Source: Pseudomonas sp. URIL14HWK12:I12 | GTDB lineage: Bacteria; Pseudomonadota; Gammaproteobacteria; Pseudomonadales; Pseudomonadaceae | Assembly: GCF_003097135.1 (NCBI RefSeq) | Contig: NZ_QEQL01000006.1 | Span: 62,001 to 126,000, forward strand | Direction: 5' to 3' | Length of the DNA: 64,000 bases | In this document: piece after piece, positions 53,011 through 62,435 of the stretch | Layout: each line of letters opens with the position of its first letter | Position numbering within the stretch: position 1 is the stretch's first letter | The notes under the pieces: generated by a model | The model's input: only the letters and a program-made list of their open reading frames with translations | Told to the model about the DNA's origin: nothing | Databases searched by the model: none | Position numbers and translations under genes: made by a program

Positions 53011-54300
53011 ATGCTCACCGCTGCTCTGATCTTCGCTTTCACACTCACGCTGGTCATCTGGCAACCCAAGGGGCTGGGCGTTGGCTGGAGCGCCGCTGCA
53101 GGCGCGCTCCTGGCACTGCTCACTGGCGTAGTCAGCCTCGATGATGTTCCAACCGTATGGCACATCGTCTGGAACGCCACGGCTACCTTCATTGCGGTGA
53201 TCATCATCAGCCTGCTGCTCGATGAGGCCGGCTTCTTTGAATGGGCCGCCTTGCACATGGCGCGCTGGGGCCGAGGCAAAGGCAAACGCCTGTTCGCACT
53301 AATGGTGCTGCTGGGCGCGGCGGTGTCGGCACTGTTCGCCAACGATGGCGCGGCGCTGATCCTCACCCCCATCGTGATTGCGATGCTCACGGCCTTGCGC
53401 TTTGGCCCCGCCTCCACCCTCGCCTTCGTCATGGCGGCAGGGTTCATCGCCGACACCGCGAGCCTGCCAATGGTGGTGTCCAACCTGGTCAACATCGTGT
53501 CTGCCGACTTCGTCGGCGTCGGCTTCGGCGAGTACGCTTCAGTGATGTGGCCGGTGAACCTGATGAGCGTGGCCATTACGCTGCTGATGCTCTGGCTGTT
53601 CTACCGCAAGGACATCCCAGCCCAGTACGCCCCCGAGCAGCTGAACGCACCGGATCAGGCCATTCGGGACCGCGCCACCTTCGTCGCCGGCTGGTGGGTG
53701 CTCGGCCTTTTGCTGGCCGGCCTGTTCGCACTGGAGCCGCTGGGCATTCCCATCAGCGTGGTGGCGGCCCTGTGTGCGGTTATCCTCCTGGGCATCGCCG
53801 GCCGCGGCCAGGTTATCTCGACACGCAAGGTCATCCGGCATGCACCGTGGCAAGTGGTGGTGTTCTCGCTGGGGATGTACCTGGTGATCTACGGGTTGCG
53901 AAACGCAGGGCTCACCGATGCTCTGGCCACCGTCTTCAGCCACCTGGCCGGCCAAGGGCTTTGGGCCGCTACGTTGGGCACGGGCGTCTTGGCAGCGGTA
54001 CTGTCTTCGCTGATGAACAACATGCCCAGCGTGCTGATCGGCGCCCTTTCCATACAGGGCAGCGGGGCCACGGGCCTGGTTCACGACGCGATGGTCTATG
54101 CCAACGTGATCGGCTGCGACCTTGGCCCGAAGATCACCCCGATTGGCAGCCTCGCTACGTTGCTATGGCTGCATGTGCTGGCGCAGAAGAACATCCGCAT
54201 CACCTGGGTTTACTACTTCAAGGTGGGCACGCTTCTCACTGTCCCTATTCTGCTCGTGACCCTGGCCGCCTTGGCCCTGCGGCTGAGCCTTCATGCCTAG
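53011..54300 (+). CDS. arsB: arsenite efflux permease ArsB
   Basis: A 429-residue inner-membrane arsenite/proton antiporter of the ArsB family with about twelve hydrophobic spans. Family blocks are [57 protein letters not shown] and [20 protein letters not shown]. The ATG at 53011 is preferred over TTG 53005. Extrudes arsenite produced by ArsC. Confidence 0.95.
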   Translation: MLTAALIFAFTLTLVIWQPKGLGVGWSAAAGALLALLTGVVSLDDVPTVWHIVWNATATFIAVIIISLLLDEAGFFEWAALHMARWGRGKGKRLFALMVLLGAAVSALFANDGAALILTPIVIAMLTALRFGPASTLAFVMAAGFIADTASLPMVVSNLVNIVSADFVGVGFGEYASVMWPVNLMSVAITLLMLWLFYRKDIPAQYAPEQLNAPDQAIRDRATFVAGWWVLGLLLAGLFALEPLGIPISVVAALCAVILLGIAGRGQVISTRKVIRHAPWQVVVFSLGMYLVIYGLRNAGLTDALATVFSHLAGQGLWAATLGTGVLAAVLSSLMNNMPSVLIGALSIQGSGATGLVHDAMVYANVIGCDLGPKITPIGSLATLLWLHVLAQKNIRITWVYYFKVGTLLTVPILLVTLAALALRLSLHA

Positions 54301-54309
54301 GAGCACGCC

Positions 54310-54780
54310 ATGAAAGTGCTATTTATGTGTACCGCCAACAGCTGCCGCAGCGTGCTGTCTGAAGGCTTGTTCAACCACTTGGCCCCCGAGGGAATGACGG
54401 CGGTGAGCTCCGGCAGCTTTCCCAGTGGCCGCCTGAACCCTCGCGCGGTCAGTACGCTCGATAGCCTGGGCGTCGAGACGGCCGGGCTGTACAGCAAAGG
54501 CTCCGACACCTTTGAGACCAACCCTCCAGACATTGTGATCACCGTGTGCGACAAAGCCGGCAATGAACCGTGCCCGGCGTATTTCGGGCCGGCCGTGAAG
54601 AGCCACTGGGGCCTTCGCGACCCCTCGCAGGTGCACGGCAGCGATGAACAGGTACAAGCGGCATTCGACGAAACCGTGCGCCATATCCGCAAGCGTTTCG
54701 ACGCTTTCTTCGCCCTCGAACACCGCGCACTCAGCCCCCTGGCGCTCAAACAGGCACTAGACCGGATCGGAGCGCTCTGA
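54310..54780 (+). CDS. arsC: arsenate reductase, low-MW phosphatase type
   Basis: A 156-residue arsenate reductase of the thioredoxin- or glutathione-coupled LMW-phosphatase class. The P-loop is C7-x5-R13 (CTANSCR), and the later cysteines C80 and C88 ([10 protein letters not shown]) provide the disulfide relay. It starts 9 bp after arsB, and its stop overlaps the arsH start (TGATG). Confidence 0.95.
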   Translation: MKVLFMCTANSCRSVLSEGLFNHLAPEGMTAVSSGSFPSGRLNPRAVSTLDSLGVETAGLYSKGSDTFETNPPDIVITVCDKAGNEPCPAYFGPAVKSHWGLRDPSQVHGSDEQVQAAFDETVRHIRKRFDAFFALEHRALSPLALKQALDRIGAL

Positions 54781-55514
54781 TGGCTGAATTCACCTCGGAC
54801 ACACCCCAGGATTTCCCCAACCTCGACCTGGAACTGTTCGACGTTCCGACCTTGGGCAATCTTAACCAGCCGCCCCCTCCGGCTCACAAGCCGCGCATCC
54901 TGCTGCTTTACGGATCGACGCGGGAGCGGTCATTCAGCCGCTTGCTGACTCAGGAGGCGGCCCGCCTGCTGGAGCTGATGGGGGCCGAGACGGCCATCTT
55001 CGACCCCTCCGGCCTGCCGCTGCCCGACGATGCACCCGCAGACCACCCGAAAGTGCAGCAACTGCGTGACCTGGTGCTGTGGTCGGAGGGCCAGGTGTGG
55101 TGCTCACCCGAACGCCACGGTTCGATGTCGGCGGTGTTCAAAGCCCAGATCGACTGGATACCCCTGGCGCTGGGCGCCGTGCGGCCCTCCCAAGGCAAAA
55201 CCCTGGCGGTGATGCAGGTGTGCGGTGGCTCGCAGTCGTTCAACACGGTCAACCAGCTACGCGTGCTGGGCCGCTGGATGCGGATGCTCACCATCCCAAA
55301 CCAGTCATCGGTGCCCAAGGCGTTTCTCGAGTTCGGCGAAGACGGGCGCATGAAGCCGTCGCCTTACTACGACCGGGTGGTCGATGTGATGGAGGAGCTG
55401 ATGAAGTTCACGCTGCTGGTGCGGGGCCGGGAGGGGTATCTGGTGGATCGCTATTCGGAACGTCGGGAGAGCGCTGAGGCGCTTTCGAGGCGGGTGAGTC
55501 AGGGGGAGGTTTAG
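54780..55514 (+). CDS. arsH: organoarsenical oxidoreductase ArsH
   Basis: A 244-residue NADPH-dependent FMN reductase known to oxidise trivalent organoarsenicals. The FMN region [15 protein letters not shown] is intact and the [19 protein letters not shown] block is typical. Last gene of the ars operon; its stop is 7 bp from the end of the tRNA-Thr on the opposite strand. Confidence 0.94.
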   Translation: MAEFTSDTPQDFPNLDLELFDVPTLGNLNQPPPPAHKPRILLLYGSTRERSFSRLLTQEAARLLELMGAETAIFDPSGLPLPDDAPADHPKVQQLRDLVLWSEGQVWCSPERHGSMSAVFKAQIDWIPLALGAVRPSQGKTLAVMQVCGGSQSFNTVNQLRVLGRWMRMLTIPNQSSVPKAFLEFGEDGRMKPSPYYDRVVDVMEELMKFTLLVRGREGYLVDRYSERRESAEALSRRVSQGEV

Positions 55515-55521
55515 GAGGGGT

Positions 55522-55597
55522 TGGTGCCGGAGATAGGAATCGAACCTACGACCTTCGCGTTACGAGTGCGCTGCTCTACCAACTGAGCTACACCGGC
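55522..55597 (-). tRNA. tRNA-Thr(CGU)
   Basis: A 76-nt minus-strand tRNA with the CCA end encoded at 55522-55524, the D-loop AGCTCAGTTGGTAGAG, the T-arm GGTTCGATTCC and the anticodon CGU at 55562-55564. The cloverleaf is standard, but U6-U67 in the acceptor stem and A31-C39 in the anticodon stem are mismatched (G27-A43 is also mismatched, as in E. coli thrW). It is likely functional, with unusual mispairs. Same gene neighbourhood (nadC-tRNA-Thr-pilA) as P. aeruginosa. Confidence 0.93.
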
Positions 55598-55661
55598 TTT
55601 CGAGGGGCAGTAAGCTACCACTTCATATGTCTTGCGGCAAGCACATCAAAGGCAACGAGTT

Positions 55662-56078
55662 TTAGCTGCCACGGCAACTTGTTGGTGCATACAAGTCAAG
55701 AACCGTCGTAACGCACGACCAGCTGCTATCGGCTGTACGGGTCAAGATCACGCTTTTGCCCGCCACCTGAGAAGGCCCTCCGGAAATAATACAAGATAAG
55801 CTTCCGGTTCCATCTACAGCATTTCCCGAAACAGTAATTTGGCTGCAGTTGGCAGTGGTAGTGGGCATGCCAATGTCCGCTGGATTGCCGATGTCGTTTC
55901 CATCATCAAGCTTGAGCTGAAATGGAGATTTCAAAGCTGACACTTCACTGACCGCAGAAACAACCTTTGCGCGTGCGAGATAGCCTAAATAGGCCGGCAC
56001 CGCCAACGCTGCCAACATACCAACGATAGCGACCACTACCATCAGCTCGATCAATGAAAAGCCGCGTGAGTCATCCAT
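55662..56078 (-). CDS. type IV pilin paralogue downstream of pilA
   Basis: A 138-residue prepilin. Leader MDDSRG is 6 residues, cleaved before F1; the mature start [27 protein letters not shown] has Glu5. The C-terminal disulfide loop is [14 protein letters not shown]. It is 59 bp after pilA on the same strand. No good ribosome-binding site is present; the only GGGAGG is buried in the pilA terminator hairpin. It may be a poorly expressed, alternative or minor pilin. Confidence 0.85.
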   Translation of the reverse strand: MDDSRGFSLIELMVVVAIVGMLAALAVPAYLGYLARAKVVSAVSEVSALKSPFQLKLDDGNDIGNPADIGMPTTTANCSQITVSGNAVDGTGSLSCIISGGPSQVAGKSVILTRTADSSWSCVTTVLDLYAPTSCRGS

Positions 56079-56097
56079 GTTGCTATACCAATAGCGG

Positions 56098-56121
56098 AAA
56101 GGCCTCCCGCAGGAAGCCTTT
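56098..56121 (-). terminator. hairpin ending pilA
   Basis: On the minus strand AAAGGCTTCC pairs with GGGAGGCCTTT (one G-U) around a 3-4 nt loop, 17 bp after the pilA stop. A short T-run follows. It should end most pilA transcripts, with read-through into the second pilin. Confidence 0.7.
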
Positions 56122-56137
56122 CTCTAGAGCTAGGGAA

Positions 56138-56539
56138 TCAGCAGCCTTTTGGCTTGTAGTCCGTTCCAATGCTGGTGTTGGTCGAGCAGGCCCACCCAGT
56201 GCTAGCGTTGCGGGTAAGCGTAATAACACCGCCGCTAACCGGCGCAGGCGCGTTTTTCAAAGTGCAGATCAACGTTCCAGTCTGACCGGTAGTATAGGTA
56301 ATATCACAGTTTGCTGTTGGGGTGACACCGCCGATATCGCTGAGTGCAGTTATGGTTGTGCCAGAATTCAGGGCATCTTCGAAGTTTGTTTTAAGCGCGG
56401 AGATTTCGGCCAGCCCCGCCGATACTTTCGCACGCGCTTGATATTTAGAATATGCAGGAATTGCAATGGCGGCAAGGATGCCAATGATCGCAACCACAAT
56501 CATCAATTCAATAAGCGTAAAACCTTTCTGATTCTTCAT
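56138..56539 (-). CDS. pilA: major type IVa pilin PilA
   Basis: A 133-residue prepilin. Leader MKNQKG is followed by [32 protein letters not shown] (Glu5 present), the classic N-terminal assembly helix. The C-terminal disulfide region is [21 protein letters not shown] stands ahead of the ATG at 56539. A sigma-54-like promoter lies about 55 bp upstream. PilB, PilC and PilD are encoded divergently. Confidence 0.93.
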   Translation of the reverse strand: MKNQKGFTLIELMIVVAIIGILAAIAIPAYSKYQARAKVSAGLAEISALKTNFEDALNSGTTITALSDIGGVTPTANCDITYTTGQTGTLICTLKNAPAPVSGGVITLTRNASTGWACSTNTSIGTDYKPKGC

Positions 56540-56591
56540 TTGCTGCTCTCCTGATGAGGAACACTACTGCTGTAAATTCACAGACCCCAAA

Positions 56592-56606
56592 GCAAGAGCC
56601 ATGCCA
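56592..56606 (-). promoter_or_regulatory. sigma-54 promoter of pilA
   Basis: The minus-strand sequence TGGCATGGCTCTTGC matches the -24/-12 consensus with correct spacing and lies 53 bp before the pilA ATG. In P. aeruginosa pilA is driven by RpoN with PilR; PilR sites were not searched for. Confidence 0.75.
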
Positions 56607-56781
56607 GCGCATGATTTATGTTAGAACGCGCGGGCCTGCCACGAATCCTCAATCACAGGTCACGACCAACCTCCGAACGCTACCAAGAGAGACAATATCT
56701 GACGCTTTTTGTCACTTTGGCACCTGGGTTTGGCAGCACAGCAAGGTCTAGGCTATAAGAGGCTAGCAAAGGAGCCCAACC

Positions 56782-58479
56782 ATGAACGATGTCGCCCTGA
56801 CTGGCCTAGCAAAACAGCTGGTCGTCTCTCAACTGCTTGACGAAAAGACCGCCCAGCAGGCCTTTCAGCAGGCGCAGCGTACCCGCGTTTCGCTTGTCCA
56901 TTACCTGGTTCATAATGGCTTGGTGAACGGGCGCGTCATGGCTGAAGTGGCGTCTGATCAGTTCGGGGTTGCGTTATTCGATCTAACCAGCCTTGATCGG
57001 GCTTCACAGCCGAAGGCCGCGGTTTCAGAGAAGCTCGTCCGACAACATAGAGCGCTTCCTCTCTGGCGTCGTGGCAATAAGTTGTTCGTCGCTCTCGCTG
57101 ATCCTACAAATCATCAGGCCATTACTGATATCCAGTTCAGCACAGGCCTGAACGCTGACGCAATTCTCGTCGAAGACGACAAGCTGACCGAAGCCATAGA
57201 GCGTTATTTCGACCAGAGTGGAACGGGGCTTGAAGATCTGGCGGATGTGGACTTGGACGGTCTGGATGTGGAGGCTGCGAACGAGGACCATGACGCCCCT
57301 ATCACTCAGGATGCCGACGACGCCCCTGTTGTGCGATTCGTTAATAAAATGCTGCTGGACGCGATACGAGGCGGGTCTTCCGACTTGCACTTCGAGCCTT
57401 ATGAAAAGGCCTACCGAGTTCGATTTCGTACCGATGGAATGTTAAGAGAAATAGCCCGACCTCCTGTCACCCTCGCCAGCCGTATAGCTGCACGGCTCAA
57501 AGTCATGGCCAGCTTAGACATTTCAGAGCGTCGTAAGCCCCAGGATGGGCGCATTAAAATGCGCATTTCCAAAAACAAGGCAATCGACTTTCGAGTCAAT
57601 ACACTCCCTACATTATGGGGAGAAAAGATAGTAATGCGGATTCTAGACCCTTCAAGTGCGCAGATGGGCATCGACGCTCTCGGCTACGAGCCCGTGCAGA
57701 AAGAGCTTTACCTCAATGCGTTGAAACAACCTCAGGGGATGATTCTAGTAACGGGCCCCACCGGTTCTGGCAAAACGGTCTCCCTCTACACCGGTTTGAA
57801 CATCCTAAATACCGTAGACATCAATATCTCAACCGCCGAAGACCCCGTTGAGATCAATATGGAAGGCATCAATCAAGTCAACGTCAATCCGCGGCAAGGC
57901 TTGGATTTCGCCTCAGCGCTACGCTCCTTCCTACGCCAGGACCCTGATGTCATCATGGTGGGGGAGATCCGGGACCTGGAAACTGCTGAAATCGCTATCA
58001 AGGCCGCCCAAACGGGTCACATGGTGCTGTCAACCCTCCATACCAATAGCGCCGCAGAAACGCTTACCCGATTGCTGAATATGGGGGTGGCCAGCTTCAA
58101 CATTGCTACTTCAGTTAACCTCATTATTGCGCAACGCCTGGCTCGCAAGCTCTGCACACACTGCAAAAAAGAAATCCAGATACCAGATGAAGCCCTCAGA
58201 GACGAAGGTTTCCCTTCTGATATGATCGGGAAATTCAAGGTATATGAAGCCGTAGGGTGCGCACAGTGCAATAGCGGTTATAAAGGTCGCCAAGGCATCT
58301 ATGAGGTGGTCAAGATAACCTCCGCCTTGCAGCGCTTGATCATGGAGGGCGGAAATGCCATCGACATTTCAGATCAGATGCGCAAAGAGGGCTTTAACGA
58401 CTTGCGCATGTCCGGCCTGGCTAAGGTCATGCAGGGTGTCACTAGCCTAGAAGAAGTAAACCGCGTGACTAAGGATTAA
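56782..58479 (+). CDS. pilB: type IV pilus extension ATPase PilB
   Basis: A 565-residue hexameric ATPase that powers pilus extension. An N-terminal MshEN/PilZN domain (1-150) is followed by the secretion-ATPase core with Walker A GPTGSGKT, the Asp box and Walker B (DPDVIMVGEIRDLETAEIAIKAAQTGH), and a tetracysteine zinc site (CTHC and CAQC) near residue 460-500. AGGAG precedes the ATG. It is AT-richer than its neighbours; 57781-57840 is 45% GC. Confidence 0.95.
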   Translation: MNDVALTGLAKQLVVSQLLDEKTAQQAFQQAQRTRVSLVHYLVHNGLVNGRVMAEVASDQFGVALFDLTSLDRASQPKAAVSEKLVRQHRALPLWRRGNKLFVALADPTNHQAITDIQFSTGLNADAILVEDDKLTEAIERYFDQSGTGLEDLADVDLDGLDVEAANEDHDAPITQDADDAPVVRFVNKMLLDAIRGGSSDLHFEPYEKAYRVRFRTDGMLREIARPPVTLASRIAARLKVMASLDISERRKPQDGRIKMRISKNKAIDFRVNTLPTLWGEKIVMRILDPSSAQMGIDALGYEPVQKELYLNALKQPQGMILVTGPTGSGKTVSLYTGLNILNTVDINISTAEDPVEINMEGINQVNVNPRQGLDFASALRSFLRQDPDVIMVGEIRDLETAEIAIKAAQTGHMVLSTLHTNSAAETLTRLLNMGVASFNIATSVNLIIAQRLARKLCTHCKKEIQIPDEALRDEGFPSDMIGKFKVYEAVGCAQCNSGYKGRQGIYEVVKITSALQRLIMEGGNAIDISDQMRKEGFNDLRMSGLAKVMQGVTSLEEVNRVTKD

Positions 58480-58482
58480 GCA

Positions 58483-59700
58483 ATGGCTGTCAAAGCGCCC
58501 AAACAGATTGTCTTTGCCTGGGACGGCCTGGATCGCAAAGGCACTAAAGTAAACGGGGAAATGAACAGCTCAAGCGTTGCGCTGGTCAAGGCCCAGCTTC
58601 GCAAACAAGGCATTTCACCGGGCAAGGTCAAGAAAAAGTCGGCTTCTCTGTTTGGTCAAGGTAAGGCTATCAAGCCGTTGGCGATCGCATTTTTCACCAG
58701 GCAAATGGCAACGATGATGAAGGCGGGGGTGCCACTGCTTCAGGCATTCGACATTATTGCCGAGGGCGCTGACAACCCCCGGCTGCGCACCCTGCTTCTC
58801 GACTTACGGAACGAAGTCTCTTCCGGGAATACATTTGCGCATGCGCTAAGGCAGCATCCAAAGTACTTTGATGATCTTTACTGTAATCTCGTGGATGCGG
58901 GCGAACAAGCCGGGGCACTTGAGACACTTCTGGACCGAGTGGCCACTTACAAGGAAAAAACGGAAGCGCTGAAATCCAAGATAAAAAAAGCGATGACTTA
59001 CCCGATCGCAGTGCTGATCGTCGCATTTATTGTATCTGGCATCCTGCTCATCAAGGTGGTGCCTCAATTCCAGACCGTTTTTCAAGGCTTCGGCGCTGAA
59101 CTTCCATCATTTACCCAAGCAGTCATCAGTCTGTCGGAGGTCGTTCAGGCGTGGTGGTACATCATACTACTCGGCTTGATCGGTGCTGGCTTTGCTTTCA
59201 ACCAAGCCCGAAAGAAGAGCGAAAAATTCCGAGACTTTCTGGATCGCCTGTACCTGAAAATACCTATTGTCGGCGGTATTCTCTACAAGTCTTCCGTAGC
59301 CCGTTTCGGCAGAACGTTGTCCACGACATTCGCCGCTGGCGTTCCGCTCGTTGAAGCCCTGGACTCGGTGGCGGGAGCCACAGGAAATGTAGTCTTCCGT
59401 CGAGGCGTTCTTCAGGTCAAGCAGGATGTATCCACCGGCACGCCCCTTAATGCCTCGATGAGAGCGGCCACTATCTTTCCTAATCTTGCCATTCAAATGA
59501 CGGCCATTGGAGAAGAGTCGGGAGCACTAGACAATATGTTGGATAAAGTCGCCAGCTATTACGAGGAAGAAGTGGACAACGCTGTAAGCAACCTTACTAC
59601 ACTCATGGAGCCTTTGATCATGGCCGTACTGGGTGTATTAGTAGGCGGTTTGGTAGTCGCCATGTACCTCCCCATCTTCCAACTCGGTTCCGTCGTCTAA
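58483..59700 (+). CDS. pilC: type IV pilus inner-membrane platform PilC
   Basis: A 405-residue polytopic protein with two T2SS-F domains and three predicted spans (around 175-200, 225-245, 370-400). The N-terminal part has FFTRQMATMMKAGVPLLQAFDIIAEG and the second copy has FGRTLSTTFAAGVPLVEALDSVAGATGN. It lies 3 bp after pilB and is likely part of the PilB-PilC-PilD operon. Confidence 0.95.
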   Translation: MAVKAPKQIVFAWDGLDRKGTKVNGEMNSSSVALVKAQLRKQGISPGKVKKKSASLFGQGKAIKPLAIAFFTRQMATMMKAGVPLLQAFDIIAEGADNPRLRTLLLDLRNEVSSGNTFAHALRQHPKYFDDLYCNLVDAGEQAGALETLLDRVATYKEKTEALKSKIKKAMTYPIAVLIVAFIVSGILLIKVVPQFQTVFQGFGAELPSFTQAVISLSEVVQAWWYIILLGLIGAGFAFNQARKKSEKFRDFLDRLYLKIPIVGGILYKSSVARFGRTLSTTFAAGVPLVEALDSVAGATGNVVFRRGVLQVKQDVSTGTPLNASMRAATIFPNLAIQMTAIGEESGALDNMLDKVASYYEEEVDNAVSNLTTLMEPLIMAVLGVLVGGLVVAMYLPIFQLGSVV

Positions 59701-59703
59701 CCC

Positions 59704-60576
59704 ATGCCCGCCTTCGACCTACTGGCCAGCTCCCCGCTGGCCCTGACCTTCTGCACCTTCCTCCTCGGCCTGCTCGTCGGCAGTTTCCTCAACGTGGTGG
59801 TCCATCGCCTGCCCATCACCCTCGACCGCCAATGGCGTGCCCAGGCGCTGGATTACCTGAAACTCCCCGAGGAGCCCCAGCCTGAGCGGTACAACTTGCT
59901 TACCCCCCGCTCCTGCTGCCCAAACTGCCAGCGCCCGATCCGTGCCCACGAGAACATTCCGCTGCTGAGCTACCTACTGCTCAGGGGGCGCTGCGCGGGT
60001 TGCCAGGCACGTATCAGCCTGCGTTACCCGCTGGTGGAGCTGGCCAGTGGCGTGCTCAGCGGGTTCATCGCCTGGCACTTTGGTGCCACCTGGCAGCTGC
60101 CTGCGATGCTGGTGCTGACGTGGGGGCTGCTGGCGCTGAGCCTGATCGACATCGACCGCCAGTGGCTGCCGGATGTGATTGTGCTGCCGTTGCTATGGCT
60201 GGGCCTGATCCTCAACACGCAAGGGGTGTTCGCACCGCTGGCCGATGCGGTATGGGGCGCGGTGTTTGGCTATGGTGCGCTATGGCTGGTGTTTCAGCTG
60301 TTCCGCCTGGTCACCGGCAAGGAAGGCATGGGCTATGGCGACTTCAAGCTGCTGGCCATGTTCGGTGCCTGGGGTGGCTGGCAGTTGCTGCCGTTGACGC
60401 TGCTGCTGTCGTCGGTGGTCGGCGCGGTGCTCGGGGTGATTCTGCTGCGCGCTCGGGGTGCGAGCACCAGTACGCCGATCCCGTTCGGGCCTTACATTGC
60501 ACTGGCGGGGTGGATCGCTTTGCTCTGGGGTGATCAAATAACCACCCTGTACCTGCAATTCGCTGGATTTAGATGA
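59704..60576 (+). CDS. pilD: prepilin peptidase/N-methyltransferase PilD
   Basis: A 290-residue membrane aspartyl protease that cleaves and N-methylates prepilins. The zinc motif CCPNC...CAGC is in the first cytoplasmic loop and catalytic Asp residues are in [13 protein letters not shown] and [15 protein letters not shown]. It starts 3 bp after pilC and overlaps coaE by 4 bp. GC content returns to about 65%. Confidence 0.95.
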   Translation: MPAFDLLASSPLALTFCTFLLGLLVGSFLNVVVHRLPITLDRQWRAQALDYLKLPEEPQPERYNLLTPRSCCPNCQRPIRAHENIPLLSYLLLRGRCAGCQARISLRYPLVELASGVLSGFIAWHFGATWQLPAMLVLTWGLLALSLIDIDRQWLPDVIVLPLLWLGLILNTQGVFAPLADAVWGAVFGYGALWLVFQLFRLVTGKEGMGYGDFKLLAMFGAWGGWQLLPLTLLLSSVVGAVLGVILLRARGASTSTPIPFGPYIALAGWIALLWGDQITTLYLQFAGFR

Positions 60577-61187
60577 CCCACACACCCTGGATTCTTGCCC
60601 TCACCGGCGGCATCGGCAGCGGCAAGACTGCCGCGGCCGAGCGCTTCATGGCCCATGGCATCGAGGTGGTGGACGCCGACCACGCCTCTCGCTGGGTGGT
60701 CGAGCCTGGCCAGCCTGCGCTGACGCAGCTGGTGGCGCATTTCGGCGAGCGCGTGCTCAATGCCGATGGCACCCTGAACCGCGCGGCACTGCGCGAGCTG
60801 ATCTTTGCCGACCCTGCCGAACGGCAATGGGTCGAAGCGCTGCTTCACCCGTTGATCGGTGCAGCCATCGAAGCACGTTTGGCGCGCGCCACCTCGCCCT
60901 ATGCGATCTACATGGCGCCCCTGGTGGTCGAAACCGGCAACCGCCGTGGCGCGCGCCGGGTGCTGGTGGTCGATGTGCCAAGCCCATTGCAGGTGCAACG
61001 CACGCTGGCCCGTGATCACACCTCCGAGGCGCAGGTGCGGGCCATTCTGCAGGCTCAGGCCAGCCGCGAGCAGCGCTTGGCGTGGGCCGACGACGTGATC
61101 GTCAACGATCGAGACCTCGCTTGGCTGCACGCCGAGGTCGACCGCCTGCATTCGTTTTACCTGACTTTACCTGGAGCACCCGCATGA
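60573..61187 (+). CDS. coaE: dephospho-CoA kinase
   Basis: Last step of coenzyme A biosynthesis, phosphorylating dephospho-CoA. The 204 residues have a P-loop [10 protein letters not shown] and the family [13 protein letters not shown]. Four-base overlap with pilD and with yacG; conserved pilD-coaE-yacG order. Confidence 0.95.
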   Translation: MTHTPWILALTGGIGSGKTAAAERFMAHGIEVVDADHASRWVVEPGQPALTQLVAHFGERVLNADGTLNRAALRELIFADPAERQWVEALLHPLIGAAIEARLARATSPYAIYMAPLVVETGNRRGARRVLVVDVPSPLQVQRTLARDHTSEAQVRAILQAQASREQRLAWADDVIVNDRDLAWLHAEVDRLHSFYLTLPGAPA

Positions 61188-61384
61188 GCCCGACCATCGT
61201 TCACTGCCCTACCTGCAACGCCCCCGTCGAATGGGGCCCGGCGTCGGAGCAGCGGCCGTTCTGCTCAGAGCGCTGCAAGCTGATCGACCTGGGCGCCTGG
61301 GCATCTGAGGAGCACAAGATCCCGGTGGCTCCCGATGCCGAGGATGAGCTGTTTTCCGAAGAGTTGATGCCCCGCCAGCATTGA
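61184..61384 (+). CDS. yacG: DNA gyrase inhibitor YacG
   Basis: A 66-residue zinc-finger protein that binds GyrB and inhibits gyrase. The four Zn cysteines are in CPTC and in CSERCKL (C-x2-C-x15-C-x3-C). The acidic tail is normal. ATG at 61184 overlaps the coaE stop; a longer upstream frame starting at 61082 lies inside coaE. Confidence 0.93.
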   Translation: MSPTIVHCPTCNAPVEWGPASEQRPFCSERCKLIDLGAWASEEHKIPVAPDAEDELFSEELMPRQH

Positions 61385-61466
61385 CGGCTGCCATCACCGC
61401 TTCATGGTTCAGCTGCTAGCCTCAAGTGACCGAACTGAGTGAAGTTCCCACGCCGAGGCCGGCCTT

Positions 61467-62096
61467 ATGGACGACACCGACTACCTGCGCCTGCTCACCG
61501 ACCAGGCTGAACAGGCCAATGCGTTTCTTTCCAATGCACGCAAGTGGGAGCGTGAGCGCTGGGTGTGCCAGCGCCTGCTGCAAGGGCTGAACCTGAGCTA
61601 TCGCGCTGAGGAATTCATGCCCGCGGGGCAAGAGCCGCCAGACGTGTTGTTTCGAGAAGCGCGCTTTGAAGTGTTCTTCGTGCTCGACCACGGTCGGCGC
61701 CTGAACGATGAATGGCGCGAGGAGCTCACCCGGCGGCGCAGCGCGCTGTCGCTTAGCCAGTTGGTGAGGCGCCAGGCCCGGCCCCGGCGCATCCGGGCCA
61801 AGGATTTGCTGCAACGCCTTGGGCCGACGCTGCGCAAAAAGGCGGCCAGCTACCATGAGCGGGGGATCGACCTCTCCGAGCTGGACCTGGTCGCCTTTGC
61901 CAGCTTGAAGCGGGAGGTGCTGGACCTGAACAGCCACTTTCCGGCGCCAACCGAGTACCTGCGGCAGGGTTGGCGGTCGTTGTCGCTGGTAGGGCCGACG
62001 TTTGTGAGGGTGCTGTATGCGCACCCGGATGCACCGGATTTCCTGCGGGCCAATCTGGGGCGCAGCCTGATTTTCGATGTAGGGATCACGCTGTAG
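61467..62096 (+). CDS. DUF1780 family protein
   Basis: A 209-residue soluble protein that belongs to the DUF1780 family found next to coaE/yacG in pseudomonads. It has a charged helical N-terminal half (RKWERERWVCQRLLQGLNL) and a central RLNDEWREELTRRRSALSLSQLVRRQARPRR. No known motif or function. AGG-rich sequence precedes the ATG. Confidence 0.8.
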   Translation: MDDTDYLRLLTDQAEQANAFLSNARKWERERWVCQRLLQGLNLSYRAEEFMPAGQEPPDVLFREARFEVFFVLDHGRRLNDEWREELTRRRSALSLSQLVRRQARPRRIRAKDLLQRLGPTLRKKAASYHERGIDLSELDLVAFASLKREVLDLNSHFPAPTEYLRQGWRSLSLVGPTFVRVLYAHPDAPDFLRANLGRSLIFDVGITL

Positions 62097-62435
62097 CTCA
62101 ACGTGCCCGGCGTACCGCCCATGGCCCGGCAAGCCGGCGCCCCAGGGCGCGAACCGTAGCCGCCTGTCGCGGCGGATATATTTCTGGGCGGGCAATTGAT
62201 CCCGGTCAGTGAACCCTGTAGCTTTTCCTGCATCTGAAGCTCCATCGTTTCCGCTCGCGGTCACCTGAAAAGATGCCAACTGTGCCTACCCTCCCCCGCA
62301 TGCGCCGCGCGATTGCTCGGCCGGGCAGGTTTCGGCCGCGTGCTTCCCGACTTTCTGCCCCCTTGCCCTGCTCGAGCTGCCTGGCGCTCGCGGCAATGGC
62401 GGCTGCCCGCTTTCCCAACCTTATGAGATATCTCC
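62097..62435 (+). other. DUF1780-ndh intergenic region
   Basis: This 339-bp region has no supported gene; the open frames on either strand here lack family similarity or run into DUF1780. Short GC hairpins occur (GGCGCCCCAGGGCGC near 62141) without T-runs. It likely holds the ndh promoter and a leader, but I cannot place hexamers. A GAGATATCTC palindrome overlaps the ndh start region (62425-62434). Confidence 0.35.

Noticed and set aside
38619-55521. Integrative element with att repeats at tRNA-Thr
   Set aside because: No integrase, relaxase, transposase or second copy of the tRNA 3' end was found by eye at the left side.
56717-56736. Possible sigma-54 promoter for pilB (TGGCACCTGGGTTTGG)
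   Set aside because: The -24 part fits, but the -12 element lacks the GC dinucleotide at the right spacing.
61850-62245. Small minus-strand gene between DUF1780 and ndh
   Set aside because: It runs largely antisense to DUF1780 and shows no family features or ribosome site.
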